This document shows, in pieces, positions 18,759 through 28,493 of a DNA stretch of 64,000 nucleotides. Under the pieces are notes generated by a model. It was not told where the DNA came from and ran no database searches. It worked only from the letters and a program-made list of their open reading frames with translations. Both the position numbers and the translations under genes were made by a program. Source of the DNA: Acinetobacter pecorum (lineage in GTDB: Bacteria > Pseudomonadota > Gammaproteobacteria > Pseudomonadales > Moraxellaceae); NCBI RefSeq assembly GCF_014837015.1, contig NZ_JACSPT010000007.1, positions 1 to 64,000 on the forward strand, in the 5' to 3' direction. The stretch's first letter is position 1. The number at the start of each line of letters is the position of its first letter.

Positions 18759-19729
18759 TGATGACATATCAACCCACTTGTGACCTTCAAGCCATGCATG
18801 CGCGTGCGAATTTATATCGTCAAATCCGTCAGTTTTTTGCTGAGCGCGATGTATTAGAAGTCGAAACACCGATTTTATCTCAAGCCGGTGTGACCGATGT
18901 GCATTTGACTTCGGTACAGGCCCAGCGTCATGTGCTGGGTAAAGCGCATACACATTATTTGCAGACCTCACCTGAATTTGCCATGAAGCGCTTATTGGCA
19001 AGTGGTTCTGGACCCATTTACCAGATCTGTAAAGTTTTCCGTGATGATGAGCATGGGCGTAAGCACAATAGCGAATTCACCATGCTGGAATGGTATCGTC
19101 CGGGGTTCAGTTTAAAAGATCTGATGTTTGAAGTATCTGATCTGTTGAATGTGACCTTGAAAGCACGTTTTGGCGAAATCCGTCCGACCATTCTGAGTTA
19201 TAAGAATGCATTTATGGATCGTCTGGATCTCAATCCGCTTCAGGCAACTATACAAGAACTGAAAGACTGCTGCTGCCGCGTCGGTCTCAATCTGGATTTA
19301 GGCGAGGATCGTCTCGCTTATATCGACCTGTTATTTTCACATATGGTTGAACCTAGTCTGGGGTTTGATACCGCAGTATTCCTGACCGATTTTCCCCCTG
19401 AAATGGCTTCTTTGGCCAAAACCCGAATCGATGAAGATGGTGAACTGGTCGCCGCACGTTTTGAACTGTATATCGAAGGTTTAGAATTGGCCAATGCTTA
19501 TGATGAGCTGATTGATGCCGAGGTATTGCGTTCGCGCTTTGAGGCAGATAATGCTGAACGAGCCAAACTTGGCTTGCATGTCATGCCCATCGATGAATAT
19601 TTACTGGCGGCTTTACCGAAGATGCCGGAATGTTCAGGAATTGCTTTGGGAATTGACCGTTTGTTGATGATTGCAACTAATCAAATGAAACTGGAGCAAG
19701 TAATCAGCTTTCCGGCAGATATTTCCTGA
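18755..19729 (+). CDS. epmA: Elongation factor P--(R)-beta-lysine ligase EpmA
   Basis: A truncated lysyl-tRNA synthetase paralogue (PoxA/GenX/YjeA) that attaches (R)-beta-lysine to elongation factor P, which relieves ribosome stalling at polyproline. The ~324-residue protein lacks the tRNA-binding N-terminal domain and keeps the class II catalytic core: motif 2 in ICKVFRDDEHGRKHNSEFTMLE and motif 3 in GIALGIDRLLM. I chose the ATG at 18755, which overlaps the pdxB stop; two further ATGs follow at once. Neither efp nor the aminomutase epmB is in the window. Confidence 0.93.
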   Translation: MMMTYQPTCDLQAMHARANLYRQIRQFFAERDVLEVETPILSQAGVTDVHLTSVQAQRHVLGKAHTHYLQTSPEFAMKRLLASGSGPIYQICKVFRDDEHGRKHNSEFTMLEWYRPGFSLKDLMFEVSDLLNVTLKARFGEIRPTILSYKNAFMDRLDLNPLQATIQELKDCCCRVGLNLDLGEDRLAYIDLLFSHMVEPSLGFDTAVFLTDFPPEMASLAKTRIDEDGELVAARFELYIEGLELANAYDELIDAEVLRSRFEADNAERAKLGLHVMPIDEYLLAALPKMPECSGIALGIDRLLMIATNQMKLEQVISFPADIS

Positions 19730-19784
19730 TGGTACTGATTCAATATTTCTTAATTTTTTTGTGATAAAGAGAAACTAAGCCATT

Positions 19785-19810
19785 AAAAAAGCACCCGAAG
19801 GTGCTTTTTT
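19785..19810. terminator. Bidirectional terminator between epmA and cca
   Basis: AAAAAAGCACC and GGTGCTTTTTT pair around a CGAA tetraloop between convergent genes. Confidence 0.92.
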
Positions 19811-19811
19811 A

Positions 19812-21047
19812 TTATTCAATCGCTACGGTTTGTTGCGCTTTGAGCTGACCAAGTGCCTGAATCCGTCGTTCAATCAGCATTTCGCCAATATCCGGACCCT
19901 GAATATCGGCAGGAAGGTCTTGTGCCTTGATGGCACGTACGGTCTGCATAGCATCAAGAATATACTGTGCTTGTGGATAAGCACGATCTTCCAGACCCAG
20001 GCGGCCACGTGAATCACATTCACAAGCCTGTACAAAAGCTTCAACACGTTCAGGGCGACGTAATACATCCAGGCGTTGTAATAATCGCCATAAAGTTCCC
20101 GGTTTAAGATTGAAGGCCTGATGACATTTCAGATGTTCTTTGCACACCGCCAAAGCCAGTTGCTTGGTATAAGTCGGCACTTTTAAACGCTCACACAGTT
20201 CATTCACTGGTTTAATGCCACGTTCTTCATGCATGATATGTCGCGGTAATTCTTCAAGCGGCGTTAAAGCCTTGCCTAAATCATGCACTAAAACGGCAAA
20301 ACGTACATCCAGGCTGTAGTTTTGACGGCAAGCTTGCTGTAAGGACATCATGGTATGAATGCCACAGTCAATTTCCGGATGATATTCAGGACGTTGCGGA
20401 ATGCCATAGAGTGCATCAATCTCAGGGAATAGCACCTTTAAAGCACCACATTGACGTAATACTTCAAAATACACATCAGCATGACGTTCCGATAATGCAC
20501 GCGAAGTTTCTTTCCAGACACGTTCAGGTATGAGCGCATTTAATTCGCCAGATTCAGTCAAGCGCTGCATCAATGCCATGGTTTCATCGGCAATCACGAA
20601 ACCTGCACTGGTATAGCGTGCAGCAAACCGGGCAATCCGCAGTACCCGTAATGGATCTTCAACAAAAGCATCGGAAACATGACGTAGAGTCCGGTTTTCC
20701 AGATCTTGCTGACCGCCATAAGGATCATAAATCTGACCAGCTTCATCCATGGCCATGGCATTAATGGTCAGATCACGCCGGATCAGATCCTGCTCTAGCG
20801 TAACGCTAACATCAGTATGAAACTCAAAACCATGGTAACCATGCCCAGATTTACGTTCAGTACGCGCCAGTGCATATTCTTCTTTTGTTTGGGGATGTAA
20901 AAAAACAGGAAAGTCTTTGCCTACCGGCTGATAGCCTAGCTCAAGCATTTGTGCGGGAGTTGCACCCACGACGACATAATCTTTTTCGTGATAGGGGTGT
21001 CCGAGCAAATGATCTCGAACGGCGCCGCCTACTAAATAAACTTGCAT
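19812..21047 (-). CDS. cca: CCA-adding tRNA nucleotidyltransferase
   Basis: Adds or repairs the 3' CCA of tRNAs. The 411-residue protein has the class II nucleotidyltransferase head: LVGGAVRDHLLG at 5-16, EKDYVVVG with the catalytic acid, and RRDLTINAMA. An HD phosphohydrolase domain follows (LVHDLGKALTP, about 250), as in E. coli Cca, which adds 2',3'-phosphatase activity. The start MQVYLVGG fits the family exactly. Its ribosome-binding site GAGG lies within the 3' arm of a strong hairpin that looks like the maeB terminator, so its translation may depend on RNA structure. Confidence 0.94.
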   Translation of the reverse strand: MQVYLVGGAVRDHLLGHPYHEKDYVVVGATPAQMLELGYQPVGKDFPVFLHPQTKEEYALARTERKSGHGYHGFEFHTDVSVTLEQDLIRRDLTINAMAMDEAGQIYDPYGGQQDLENRTLRHVSDAFVEDPLRVLRIARFAARYTSAGFVIADETMALMQRLTESGELNALIPERVWKETSRALSERHADVYFEVLRQCGALKVLFPEIDALYGIPQRPEYHPEIDCGIHTMMSLQQACRQNYSLDVRFAVLVHDLGKALTPLEELPRHIMHEERGIKPVNELCERLKVPTYTKQLALAVCKEHLKCHQAFNLKPGTLWRLLQRLDVLRRPERVEAFVQACECDSRGRLGLEDRAYPQAQYILDAMQTVRAIKAQDLPADIQGPDIGEMLIERRIQALGQLKAQQTVAIE

Positions 21048-21050
21048 GAA

Positions 21051-21095
21051 AAAACCTCTATTCTTAGAAGCATCATGCTACAGAATAGAGGTTTT
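21051..21095 (-). terminator. maeB terminator hairpin overlapping the cca ribosome-binding site
   Basis: A perfect 14-base stem (AAAACCTCTATTCT with AGAATAGAGGTTTT) encloses an inner AGCAT/ATGCT stem. On the minus strand it is followed by a short T run and then the cca ATG at 21047. The GAGG that would act as the cca Shine-Dalgarno sequence is in the 3' arm. It therefore looks like a terminator of maeB and, at the same time, a structure that hides the cca ribosome-binding site. Confidence 0.8.
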
Positions 21096-21141
21096 CTCAA
21101 GTTAAGAAACGAGGCGAATGCGTCGTTATCTTGTCATTGGC

Positions 21142-23421
21142 TTAAAGTGCATCTTGTTCCGCTTGCTGGATTTCTGCCACAGTGAGCGCAGTCATATTGA
21201 TCACACGGCGCGTAGTTGCAGTCGGTGTCAAGATGTGTACAGGTTTTGCCGCACCCAGAAGAATTGGTCCAATGGTCACATTGTTGCCTGAAGTTGCTTT
21301 TAACAGGTTAAACGAGATATTGGCAGCATCCAGATTTGGCATGATCAGCAGGTTTGCAGAGCCTTTGAAACGTGAATTCGGGAATGCAAACTGACGAATG
21401 TTTTCATCCAGTGCTGCATCGCCATGCATTTCCCCTTCAACTTCCAGCTCAGGCGCGATTTCAGACAGAATGTCATACACTTTACGCATTTTTTGCGCGC
21501 TGGCATCATGCTGGTCTGAACCAAAGCTTGAATGAGAAAGCAGGGCAATACGTGGTGTCATACCAAAACGGCGAACTTCTTCAGCCGCCAGAATGGTCAT
21601 TTCAGCCAGCTGCTCAGCCGTTGGATTGGTGTTGACATAGGTATCGGCAATGAACAGGTTGCGGTCTTCAAGCATCAAGGCATTCAAGGTAAAGAAAGTG
21701 TTATGACCATCTTTCTTTCCAATGATGTTGCTGACGAAATCCAGATGAATATCGTAGCTAGAATACGTACCACACAGCATACCGTCTGCCATGCCATGTT
21801 TTACCAACATCGCAGCGATCAGGGTAGAGCGGCGACGTGCTTCACGCTGTGCATATTCAGGCGTTACACCCTTGCGCTGCATGATATTGTAGTAATCATC
21901 CGCGAACATTTCATAGTTCGGGTTCTTTTCCTGATCAATGATAGTGATATTTACACCATCTTCAAGGCGTAAACCTAGTTTCTTGATATTGGCTTCGATG
22001 ACTGCCGGACGGCCTACCAGAATCGGTTTTGCCAGACCTTCATCCACAGCAATTTGTGCAGCACGTAATACACGCAGGTCTTCACCTTCTGCATAGGCAA
22101 TACGTTTAGGATCAGATTTCGCCTGTTCAAAAATCGGTTTCATGACGAATGCCGAGTTGTAGACAAACTCCGACAGACGTTGACGATACGCCGAGAAATC
22201 CTGAATTGGACGAGTCGCAACACCAGAATCCATTGCAGCTTGTGCCACAGCAGGTGCAATCTCCAGAATCAGACGTTGATCCAGTGGACCAGGAATCAGG
22301 TATTCGCGGCCAAATGAAGCTGATTTTTCACCATAAGTTGCCGCATCGGCTTCAATATGCGCCATACGTGCAATTGCATGGACACAGGCAATTTTCATGT
22401 CTTCATTAATAGTGGTTGCACCCACATCCAGCGCACCACGGAAGATATACGGGAAGCATAGCGCGTTATTAACCTGGTTCGGATAGTCAGAACGGCCAGT
22501 CGCCATGATGACATCATCACGAACTTCATGTGCATGTTCAGGCAGGATTTCTGGATCCGGGTTCGCCAATGCAAAGATGATCGGATCTTTTGCCATGACC
22601 TTGACCATTTCTTTGGTCAGAATACCGGCAGCAGAAAGACCGAGGAACATGTCTGCGCCTGCAATCACGTCACCTAGCTGAGTAGCTTCGATGTCTTGTA
22701 CATAGGCTTTCTTGGATTCATCCAGACCTTCACGATGCGTAGTCAGCAGACCGCGTGAATCGGCAACAATGATGTTCTCTTTTTTAGCACCCAGAGCACA
22801 AAGCAGATTTAAGCAAGAGAGTGCTGCAGCACCGGCACCTGAAGCTACAATCTTGATCTCTTCAATTTTTTTGCCATTAATTTCCAGGGCGTTAAGTAAA
22901 GCAGAACCGACAATGATCGAAGTACCGTGCTGGTCATCATGGAATACAGGAATATTCATGCGTTCACGCAGTTTCTGCTCAATATAGAAGCACTCGGGCG
23001 CCTTGATATCTTCTAGGTTAATCCCGCCAAAAGTCGGTTCTAATGCCGCGACAATATCTACAATTTTGTCTGGATCATTTTCAGCAATTTCAATATCGAA
23101 TACATCCACACCAGCAAATTTTTTGAATAATACGCCTTTACCTTCCATCACCGGTTTAGAAGCCAAAGGGCCAATATTACCCAAGCCCAGCACAGCAGTA
23201 CCGTTGGTTACTACAGCAACCAGGTTACCCCGTGCTGTATACAATGCAGCAGTTGAAGGGTCGCGTTCAATCTCAAGGCAAGGTGCGGCTACGCCAGGCG
23301 AGTAAGCAAGGGCCAAGTCACGTTGGTTGACCAATTGTTTGCTTGGTGTAACGCTGATTTTCCCCGGGGTGGGAAATTCGTGATAGTAAAGGGCCTGTTG
23401 CTTTAAAGATTGTTCGTCCAT
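21142..23421 (-). CDS. maeB: NADP-dependent malic enzyme with phosphotransacetylase-like domain
   Basis: Decarboxylates malate to pyruvate with NADP+, supplying pyruvate and NADPH during growth on C4 acids or acetate. The 759-residue length matches E. coli MaeB. The N-terminal malic enzyme part (about 1-420) carries the catalytic segments [10 protein letters not shown] and FHDDQHGTS and the NAD(P)-binding GAGAAALSC; the C-terminal ~330 residues are a PTA_PTB domain, which in this family is regulatory (acetyl-CoA sensing) rather than catalytic. I chose the ATG at 23421 (MDEQSLK, with GAGAG upstream) over the TTG at 23463. Monocistronic. Confidence 0.95.
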   Translation of the reverse strand: MDEQSLKQQALYYHEFPTPGKISVTPSKQLVNQRDLALAYSPGVAAPCLEIERDPSTAALYTARGNLVAVVTNGTAVLGLGNIGPLASKPVMEGKGVLFKKFAGVDVFDIEIAENDPDKIVDIVAALEPTFGGINLEDIKAPECFYIEQKLRERMNIPVFHDDQHGTSIIVGSALLNALEINGKKIEEIKIVASGAGAAALSCLNLLCALGAKKENIIVADSRGLLTTHREGLDESKKAYVQDIEATQLGDVIAGADMFLGLSAAGILTKEMVKVMAKDPIIFALANPDPEILPEHAHEVRDDVIMATGRSDYPNQVNNALCFPYIFRGALDVGATTINEDMKIACVHAIARMAHIEADAATYGEKSASFGREYLIPGPLDQRLILEIAPAVAQAAMDSGVATRPIQDFSAYRQRLSEFVYNSAFVMKPIFEQAKSDPKRIAYAEGEDLRVLRAAQIAVDEGLAKPILVGRPAVIEANIKKLGLRLEDGVNITIIDQEKNPNYEMFADDYYNIMQRKGVTPEYAQREARRRSTLIAAMLVKHGMADGMLCGTYSSYDIHLDFVSNIIGKKDGHNTFFTLNALMLEDRNLFIADTYVNTNPTAEQLAEMTILAAEEVRRFGMTPRIALLSHSSFGSDQHDASAQKMRKVYDILSEIAPELEVEGEMHGDAALDENIRQFAFPNSRFKGSANLLIMPNLDAANISFNLLKATSGNNVTIGPILLGAAKPVHILTPTATTRRVINMTALTVAEIQQAEQDAL

Positions 23422-23561
23422 CAGTCTCTCGATCGTTGTAAAGATTACCCAGTCAGTGGGCAAAAAATTTATTTATGTTCCTGAATATACCATTTGTTAA
23501 CCAGTTCGGACAGACAAAGACGGCCGTTTTTCCAACAAACTTATTGTGGCCAAATATAGAC

Positions 23562-26438
23562 TTAAACTTGATATGTATAAGATTGAGCTGTCTTGTCTCG
23601 CACTAAATAAGCGGTTGCTTCTCGTTCAGGTAGGGCTTTGGAAAATAAGAAGCCTTGGGCTATATCGCAGTCTAAATCCCGTAAATATTCTAATTGTTCT
23701 TCAGTCTCGATCCCTTCTGCAACCACGGTCATACCCATGGCTTTACCCATGGCCACCATAGCACTGACAATTGCTTCATGTTTGTTTTTTCCGATCTTAG
23801 AAACAAAACTGCGATCAATTTTTAAGGTATCAATTGGAAAATCAGCAAGATAGGAAAGGGATGAATAGCCTGTGCCAAAATCATCCAGCGCAATATGAAT
23901 ATGTCGCTGTTTGATCTCGTTCAGCAGGTTTTTGACTGCTTCTGAATTTTCAATTAACGAAGATTCCGTAATTTCCAGTTCGAGACTGTTGCCTGAAATC
24001 TGGTGGTCTGCAATGGCCTGATCCAGATCATCGAGCAACTGACCGCGACGCAACTGCTGGGCCACGACATTGACTGATACACAAATATGATTAAAGCCCA
24101 GATCATTCCATTGGCGAATCTGTTTAGCAGTCTGCTGAATGACCAGACGGCCAATATCTGAAATCAGGCTGGTTTGTTCGGCTAAAGGAATAAACAGATC
24201 GGGTGCAATAATCCCTTTTTCTGGATGGGCCCAGCGAATCAGCGCTTCAAAGCCATAAATGCTGTGATCACTGAAATTGATTTTTGGCTGATAATAGACA
24301 ATCAGTTCATTATTCTGGATCGCTTTACGTAGATCCCGTTCCAGGAAGATTCCATTTTTCTGCAAGGCATCATTTTCACTTGAATAAAAATGAATGGTAT
24401 TGCCGCCTAGGTTCTTGGCTTCTTTTAATGCCTGTTCAGCACAGTTATTTAAATAATCCAGCTGGCGGCCATGATCCGGATAAAATGCCACGCCCATAGA
24501 CAGGGTAATTACATGATCCTGACCGTAAATATTAAATGCTTGGCTAAAGGCTTGAGCAATGCGTTCACAGTGGTGCTGAACGGAAGGGCGAATATGTGAA
24601 ATTTCATAGAGAATGGCAAAATCATCACCATTCAGATGGGCAACAAACAATGCTTCTGCATTGCTCAAGCGCAGGCGCTGTGCCACCTGACGTAAAAGTT
24701 CATCACCGCCATTATTGGACAGGTATTCATTTAATGGCCGGAAACGGTCGATATTAAGTCGAATCACAGCCATCTGCTTAAGAGAGTCTTTTTGTGAAAC
24801 CAGATATTGGTGCAGCTGATAGTTATAATAGAAACGGTTGGGCAAGTCGGTTAGGGTATCGTAATTTTCCAGATAGGACAGGCGCTGTTCCTGTAATTTG
24901 CGTTCAGTCAAATCCGATACGATGCCAATATAATGGGTAATCCGGCCTTCATCATCGGTAACGGCATTGATGTGCAGCCATAAGGTTGACTCCTTGCCAG
25001 ACAGAAATTTTGTGTTGACCTCTCCATCATAAGAGCCAATTTTCTGGATCTGCTTGACGATGCTGGCCTGAAAAGCGCGTTGCTGGGATTTATTTTTCGC
25101 TACAATATCAAATAGGGATTTACCAATAATCTGATGCCGCTCAAAACCGCTCAGGTATTCGTAGTGAGGATTCACATCGATATAATCTAAATCAGGATTC
25201 AAAATGAAAATCCCTTCTGCGGCCTGTTCCAGTACACTGGCTACCAGCTTTAAACGCTCTTGAGACAGCCGTTCCTGTTGAATATCACGACGGATACCAA
25301 CCATTCTTAAGGGTTTATTATTGTTAGGGTCGCGGCTGATTACCCGACCAATGTCATGTACCCAGCTCCATCCACCTTCACTAAGCCTGATCCGGTAGGT
25401 AGCATCGTAGCGTTCAGTCTGACCGCGTAGGTGCTGTTTCATATTGCGTTTAAAATGGTCCAGGTCGTCTGGGTGGATCAGATGCTGTAATTGCAGATGA
25501 TGATCTTTGGAATCACGCAGAATCTTTTCATCTTTATGATTGGTGAGGGTGATATTGCGTGCTTGAATATTCCAGTCCCAAGGGCGGATACCGGCAATTT
25601 TATGTGCCAGTTCCAGATCTTGCTGCTTATTCTTCAGATCCTGATTGATCTGCTCGATATCATAGGTGCGTTCCCGTACTTTCTGTTCCAGTAACTGATT
25701 GCTGAGCTGTAATTGAAGTTCAATATCTTTAGATTTATTGACTTCTGTTTTGAGTTGTTGACAAAGTTCATCTGTCCAGTGAATCTGCTGTTCTGCATTT
25801 TTCACCAGAATATCATTTTCTACATACAGACGTGAGGTACGGCTATGGATGCGGTAACTGCTTGTTGCACATATTAAAATCACAATCATGGAAAAATTTA
25901 AAGCCAGTGCAAAGAAAGGATTGGAATCACCTGTCGGATAAATTTGCGACAGTAAAAAGGGCAGTAAAGACGGAAAAAATGCCAGACAGAAATAACTCAG
26001 TTTCTGGGTTAAATAGGTTAAACCGAAAGCCTGGCTCACAATCAGCAACAAGGCGGACAAGGTCAGTGCTTCAATATCATTAAAGGCTGGGTTGGCTTGA
26101 GGCAAATAATAATAAATGGTAAAAATACCTGCCGCGATACTGATCCCCACAGCCAGACTTTGAAACTGTAACCAGCGATGCGCATTCTTCTGGTTATAGT
26201 GCTCAGGTTTAAAGTACAGCGTACTCACCAGCCAGCACATGCTGACAAGGAGCTCTGTCAGAATAAACCAGATATTAAAATAGGTATTAGAAGGTCTGTA
26301 TTGAATGTGATAAATACAAAAAATATAAAGACAGATCACCATTATGCTGAGCAAAAAATAGCGACTATGACGCAGCGTGTTCGCAATCTGAGCATCATGT
26401 AGGTGCTGCTGAATATAATCGTCTGGATTATCAACCAT
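23562..26438 (-). CDS. Membrane PAS-GGDEF-EAL protein, probable c-di-GMP phosphodiesterase
   Basis: A 958-residue signalling protein. Six membrane helices occupy the first ~200 residues, followed by a coiled coil (~205-275), two PAS domains with PAC motifs (~280-510), a GGDEF domain and an EAL domain. The active site of the GGDEF domain reads NGDDF (near residue 600), so cyclase activity is unlikely. The EAL domain keeps the hallmarks of an active phosphodiesterase: EALIRW, ITESSLIE, DDFGTGYSS, KIDRSFV, AEGIET and QGFLFSK. I infer that it degrades c-di-GMP in response to a signal sensed in the membrane or by the PAS domains. The ATG at 26438 was chosen over a TTG at 26447. It is not in an operon. 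Confidence 0.9.
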   Translation of the reverse strand: MVDNPDDYIQQHLHDAQIANTLRHSRYFLLSIMVICLYIFCIYHIQYRPSNTYFNIWFILTELLVSMCWLVSTLYFKPEHYNQKNAHRWLQFQSLAVGISIAAGIFTIYYYLPQANPAFNDIEALTLSALLLIVSQAFGLTYLTQKLSYFCLAFFPSLLPFLLSQIYPTGDSNPFFALALNFSMIVILICATSSYRIHSRTSRLYVENDILVKNAEQQIHWTDELCQQLKTEVNKSKDIELQLQLSNQLLEQKVRERTYDIEQINQDLKNKQQDLELAHKIAGIRPWDWNIQARNITLTNHKDEKILRDSKDHHLQLQHLIHPDDLDHFKRNMKQHLRGQTERYDATYRIRLSEGGWSWVHDIGRVISRDPNNNKPLRMVGIRRDIQQERLSQERLKLVASVLEQAAEGIFILNPDLDYIDVNPHYEYLSGFERHQIIGKSLFDIVAKNKSQQRAFQASIVKQIQKIGSYDGEVNTKFLSGKESTLWLHINAVTDDEGRITHYIGIVSDLTERKLQEQRLSYLENYDTLTDLPNRFYYNYQLHQYLVSQKDSLKQMAVIRLNIDRFRPLNEYLSNNGGDELLRQVAQRLRLSNAEALFVAHLNGDDFAILYEISHIRPSVQHHCERIAQAFSQAFNIYGQDHVITLSMGVAFYPDHGRQLDYLNNCAEQALKEAKNLGGNTIHFYSSENDALQKNGIFLERDLRKAIQNNELIVYYQPKINFSDHSIYGFEALIRWAHPEKGIIAPDLFIPLAEQTSLISDIGRLVIQQTAKQIRQWNDLGFNHICVSVNVVAQQLRRGQLLDDLDQAIADHQISGNSLELEITESSLIENSEAVKNLLNEIKQRHIHIALDDFGTGYSSLSYLADFPIDTLKIDRSFVSKIGKNKHEAIVSAMVAMGKAMGMTVVAEGIETEEQLEYLRDLDCDIAQGFLFSKALPEREATAYLVRDKTAQSYTYQV

Positions 26439-26617
26439 GTGAGTCAATGCCTGTATTCATCCTATACGGTTTTCGTCCTTGTGCATTGTTATTATAAAAA
26501 CCCCCAGGAAATGTGTGAAAATCAATTAATAAGTAGTTGTTATTCTTTAGTCGAGATTAGTTGTCTTAAAAATAAAAATCAACAAAATTAAAGACAAAAT
26601 TTTACCTACCCGATGAA

Positions 26618-27328
26618 CTAAAGTACATAATTTAAAATAGACAGGGCTACAACAGGGGCAGTTTCAGTACGCAGTACACGCTCGCCTATACACCAGTTAC
26701 GAAAACCTTTGTGGTTGGCGGCATTAATTTCCGCTTCACTCAGACCTCCTTCGGGACCAATCAATAAGGCAAGATCCAGGGTCGCATCTGCCAGTACATC
26801 TGTTTCATCTTTATTAGGTGCTAAAACCAGTTTGGTGTCTGGCAATTCATTTTCCAGCCATCTTTCAAGGGAAATGGGTGCTAAAATCTTGGGTACAATA
26901 TTTAGACCACACTGTTCACACGCAGCAATAGCAACACCTTGCCAATGTTCCAGTTTTTTCTGGTCGCGATCATACTTTAAACGCATTTCGCAACGTTCCG
27001 AGGTCAACAGCTGAATCTCAGATACGCCCAGTTCGACAGCTTTCTGAATTGCATAATCCATACGGTCGCCTTTGCTCATGACCTGACCGAGCAAAGCCTG
27101 AAACTTGGGTGTGCGATTAGCGGGATTGAATGCATTGACCGAGACCGTAGCTGATTTTTTAGCAACTTCAGTAAGGGTCACTTCATATTCACCACCCTGT
27201 CCATTAAACAATGTTGCGGTTTCGCCCACTTGAGCGCGTAATACCTTCACCCAATGATGAAAAACGGTTTCTGTTAACTCGACCGCAGTATCAACATTTA
27301 AGTCTGCTTCAATATAAAAACGTGGCAT
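26618..27328 (-). CDS. rsmE: 16S rRNA m3U1498 methyltransferase RsmE
   Basis: SPOUT-class enzyme that methylates N3 of U1498 in the decoding site of 16S rRNA. The 236-residue protein begins MPRFYIEADL, with an N-terminal PUA-like RNA-binding domain; the knotted C-terminal domain has LIGPEGGLSEAE and RVLRTETAPV, which bind S-adenosylmethionine. The ATG at 27328 was chosen over a TTG 13 codons upstream. It lies 108 bases after metF with a hairpin between, so it is probably separate from metF. Confidence 0.93.
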   Translation of the reverse strand: MPRFYIEADLNVDTAVELTETVFHHWVKVLRAQVGETATLFNGQGGEYEVTLTEVAKKSATVSVNAFNPANRTPKFQALLGQVMSKGDRMDYAIQKAVELGVSEIQLLTSERCEMRLKYDRDQKKLEHWQGVAIAACEQCGLNIVPKILAPISLERWLENELPDTKLVLAPNKDETDVLADATLDLALLIGPEGGLSEAEINAANHKGFRNWCIGERVLRTETAPVVALSILNYVL

Positions 27329-27362
27329 GGGGTGATTACTCTCAGGTGGAACAAAACAGGAC

Positions 27363-27426
27363 TGCATTGCTGTTTTCCCTCTTTGAATTTCTTCCAGAGA
27401 AAGAAAGAGTGGGGAAACTCAATGCA
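27363..27426 (-). terminator. Long imperfect inverted repeat after metF
   Basis: TGCATTG pairs with CAATGCA at the base, and further inside TTTTCCC pairs with GGGGAAA and TCTTT with AAAGA. The hairpin lies just downstream of the metF stop on the minus strand. It probably ends the metF transcript, though it lacks a clean T tract. Confidence 0.45.
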
Positions 27427-27436
27427 GCCTAGAAAC

Positions 27437-28273
27437 TTATGCGAGACCTAAGTCTTTCACAAGCTGGCGTGTAGGATCAGTAGTATTCATGGTGTAAAAG
27501 TGCAGGCTTGGCGCCCCACCTGCAAGCAGACGCTCACAGAATTTAACCACAACTTCATGGCCAAAGGCTTTGATGCTGGCCGTATCATCACCATAAGTTG
27601 CCAGTTGTTTACGAATCCAGCGTGGAATCTCAGCACCGGTACCATCAGCAAAGCGAATCAGGTTGCTGGCATTGGTAATTGGCATGATGCCAGGGGCAAC
27701 CGGAATATCGACGCCTGCTTTCTGGATACGATCTACAAAGTAAAAGTAAGCATCTGGATTGAAGAAGAACTGGGTTAATGCCGCATTGGCACCCGCATTG
27801 ACTTTATCAACAAAGTGCTGAATGTCTTTGTCAAAGCTTTCAGCCTGTGGATGCATTTCCGGATAAGCTGCCACTTCAATCTTGAAATGATCACCTGAAT
27901 GTTCACGAATAAAGCGGACCAGATCCTGTGCATAAGGTAATTCACCCAAACCGACCTGACCAGAAGGTAAGTCACCACGCAGGGCAACAATACGGTCAAT
28001 ACCTTGAGATTTGTACAGGTCTAGAAGTTCTGCAATACGTGCCTTATCATCGCCAATACAAGACAGGTGAGGGGCAACAGGTGCACCTTTGCCATTAAAG
28101 TCATTGATAGTAGACAGGGTGCGTTCACGGGTCGAACCACCAGCACCATAGGTCACAGAAAAGAATTCTGGATTTAAGAGTTGTAACTCTTGATGTACAA
28201 GCTTGAGTTTTTCCGCGCCTACATCAGTTTTGGTTGGGAAGAATTCAAATGAAATTGGAATCTGTTTAGACAT
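27437..28273 (-). CDS. metF: 5,10-methylenetetrahydrofolate reductase
   Basis: Reduces 5,10-methylene-THF to 5-methyl-THF, the methyl donor for methionine synthesis. The 278-residue TIM-barrel protein starts MSKQIPISFEFFPTK, with the substrate-binding glutamate and Phe-Phe of the family; later it has VTYGAGGSTR and the FAD-binding GDLPSG. The ATG at 28273 with AAAGGA before it was chosen over the TTG at 28279. It stands downstream of ahcY on the same strand, a pairing known in other proteobacteria, and both enzymes serve the methyl cycle; a repeat-rich 220-base gap separates them. Confidence 0.95.
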   Translation of the reverse strand: MSKQIPISFEFFPTKTDVGAEKLKLVHQELQLLNPEFFSVTYGAGGSTRERTLSTINDFNGKGAPVAPHLSCIGDDKARIAELLDLYKSQGIDRIVALRGDLPSGQVGLGELPYAQDLVRFIREHSGDHFKIEVAAYPEMHPQAESFDKDIQHFVDKVNAGANAALTQFFFNPDAYFYFVDRIQKAGVDIPVAPGIMPITNASNLIRFADGTGAEIPRWIRKQLATYGDDTASIKAFGHEVVVKFCERLLAGGAPSLHFYTMNTTDPTRQLVKDLGLA

Positions 28274-28301
28274 GTTCAAATCCTTTTTATAAATACTTTT
28301 T

Positions 28302-28492
28302 ATTCACCCTCTCCCTGACCTCTCTTGCGCTTCACTTTAAAGGAGTCCTTAAAGTTTACTCAAGAGAGGAGCATTCATTACTGAATGGCGCAGGGTTTGA
28401 CTCATTTTTTACATACTAAGCATGAAACTTGGAATGCAAATAGCTTGAGAGATTCACCCTCTCCCTATGGGAGAGGGATGGGGTGAGGGTTG
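28302..28492. repeat. REP-like palindromic element between ahcY and metF
   Basis: Three signals occur within 190 bases. CCCTCTCCC/GGGAGAGGG with a three-base loop at 28457-28477 forms a strong hairpin. TTCACCCTCTCCCT occurs twice as a direct repeat (28303-28316 and 28453-28466). CCTCTCTTG/CAAGAGAGG (28319-28327 and 28361-28369) encloses a nested ACTTTAA/TTAAAGT. The C- and G-rich palindromes resemble repetitive extragenic palindromes; whether copies occur elsewhere in the genome cannot be seen from this window. Confidence 0.55.
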
Positions 28493-28493
28493 A

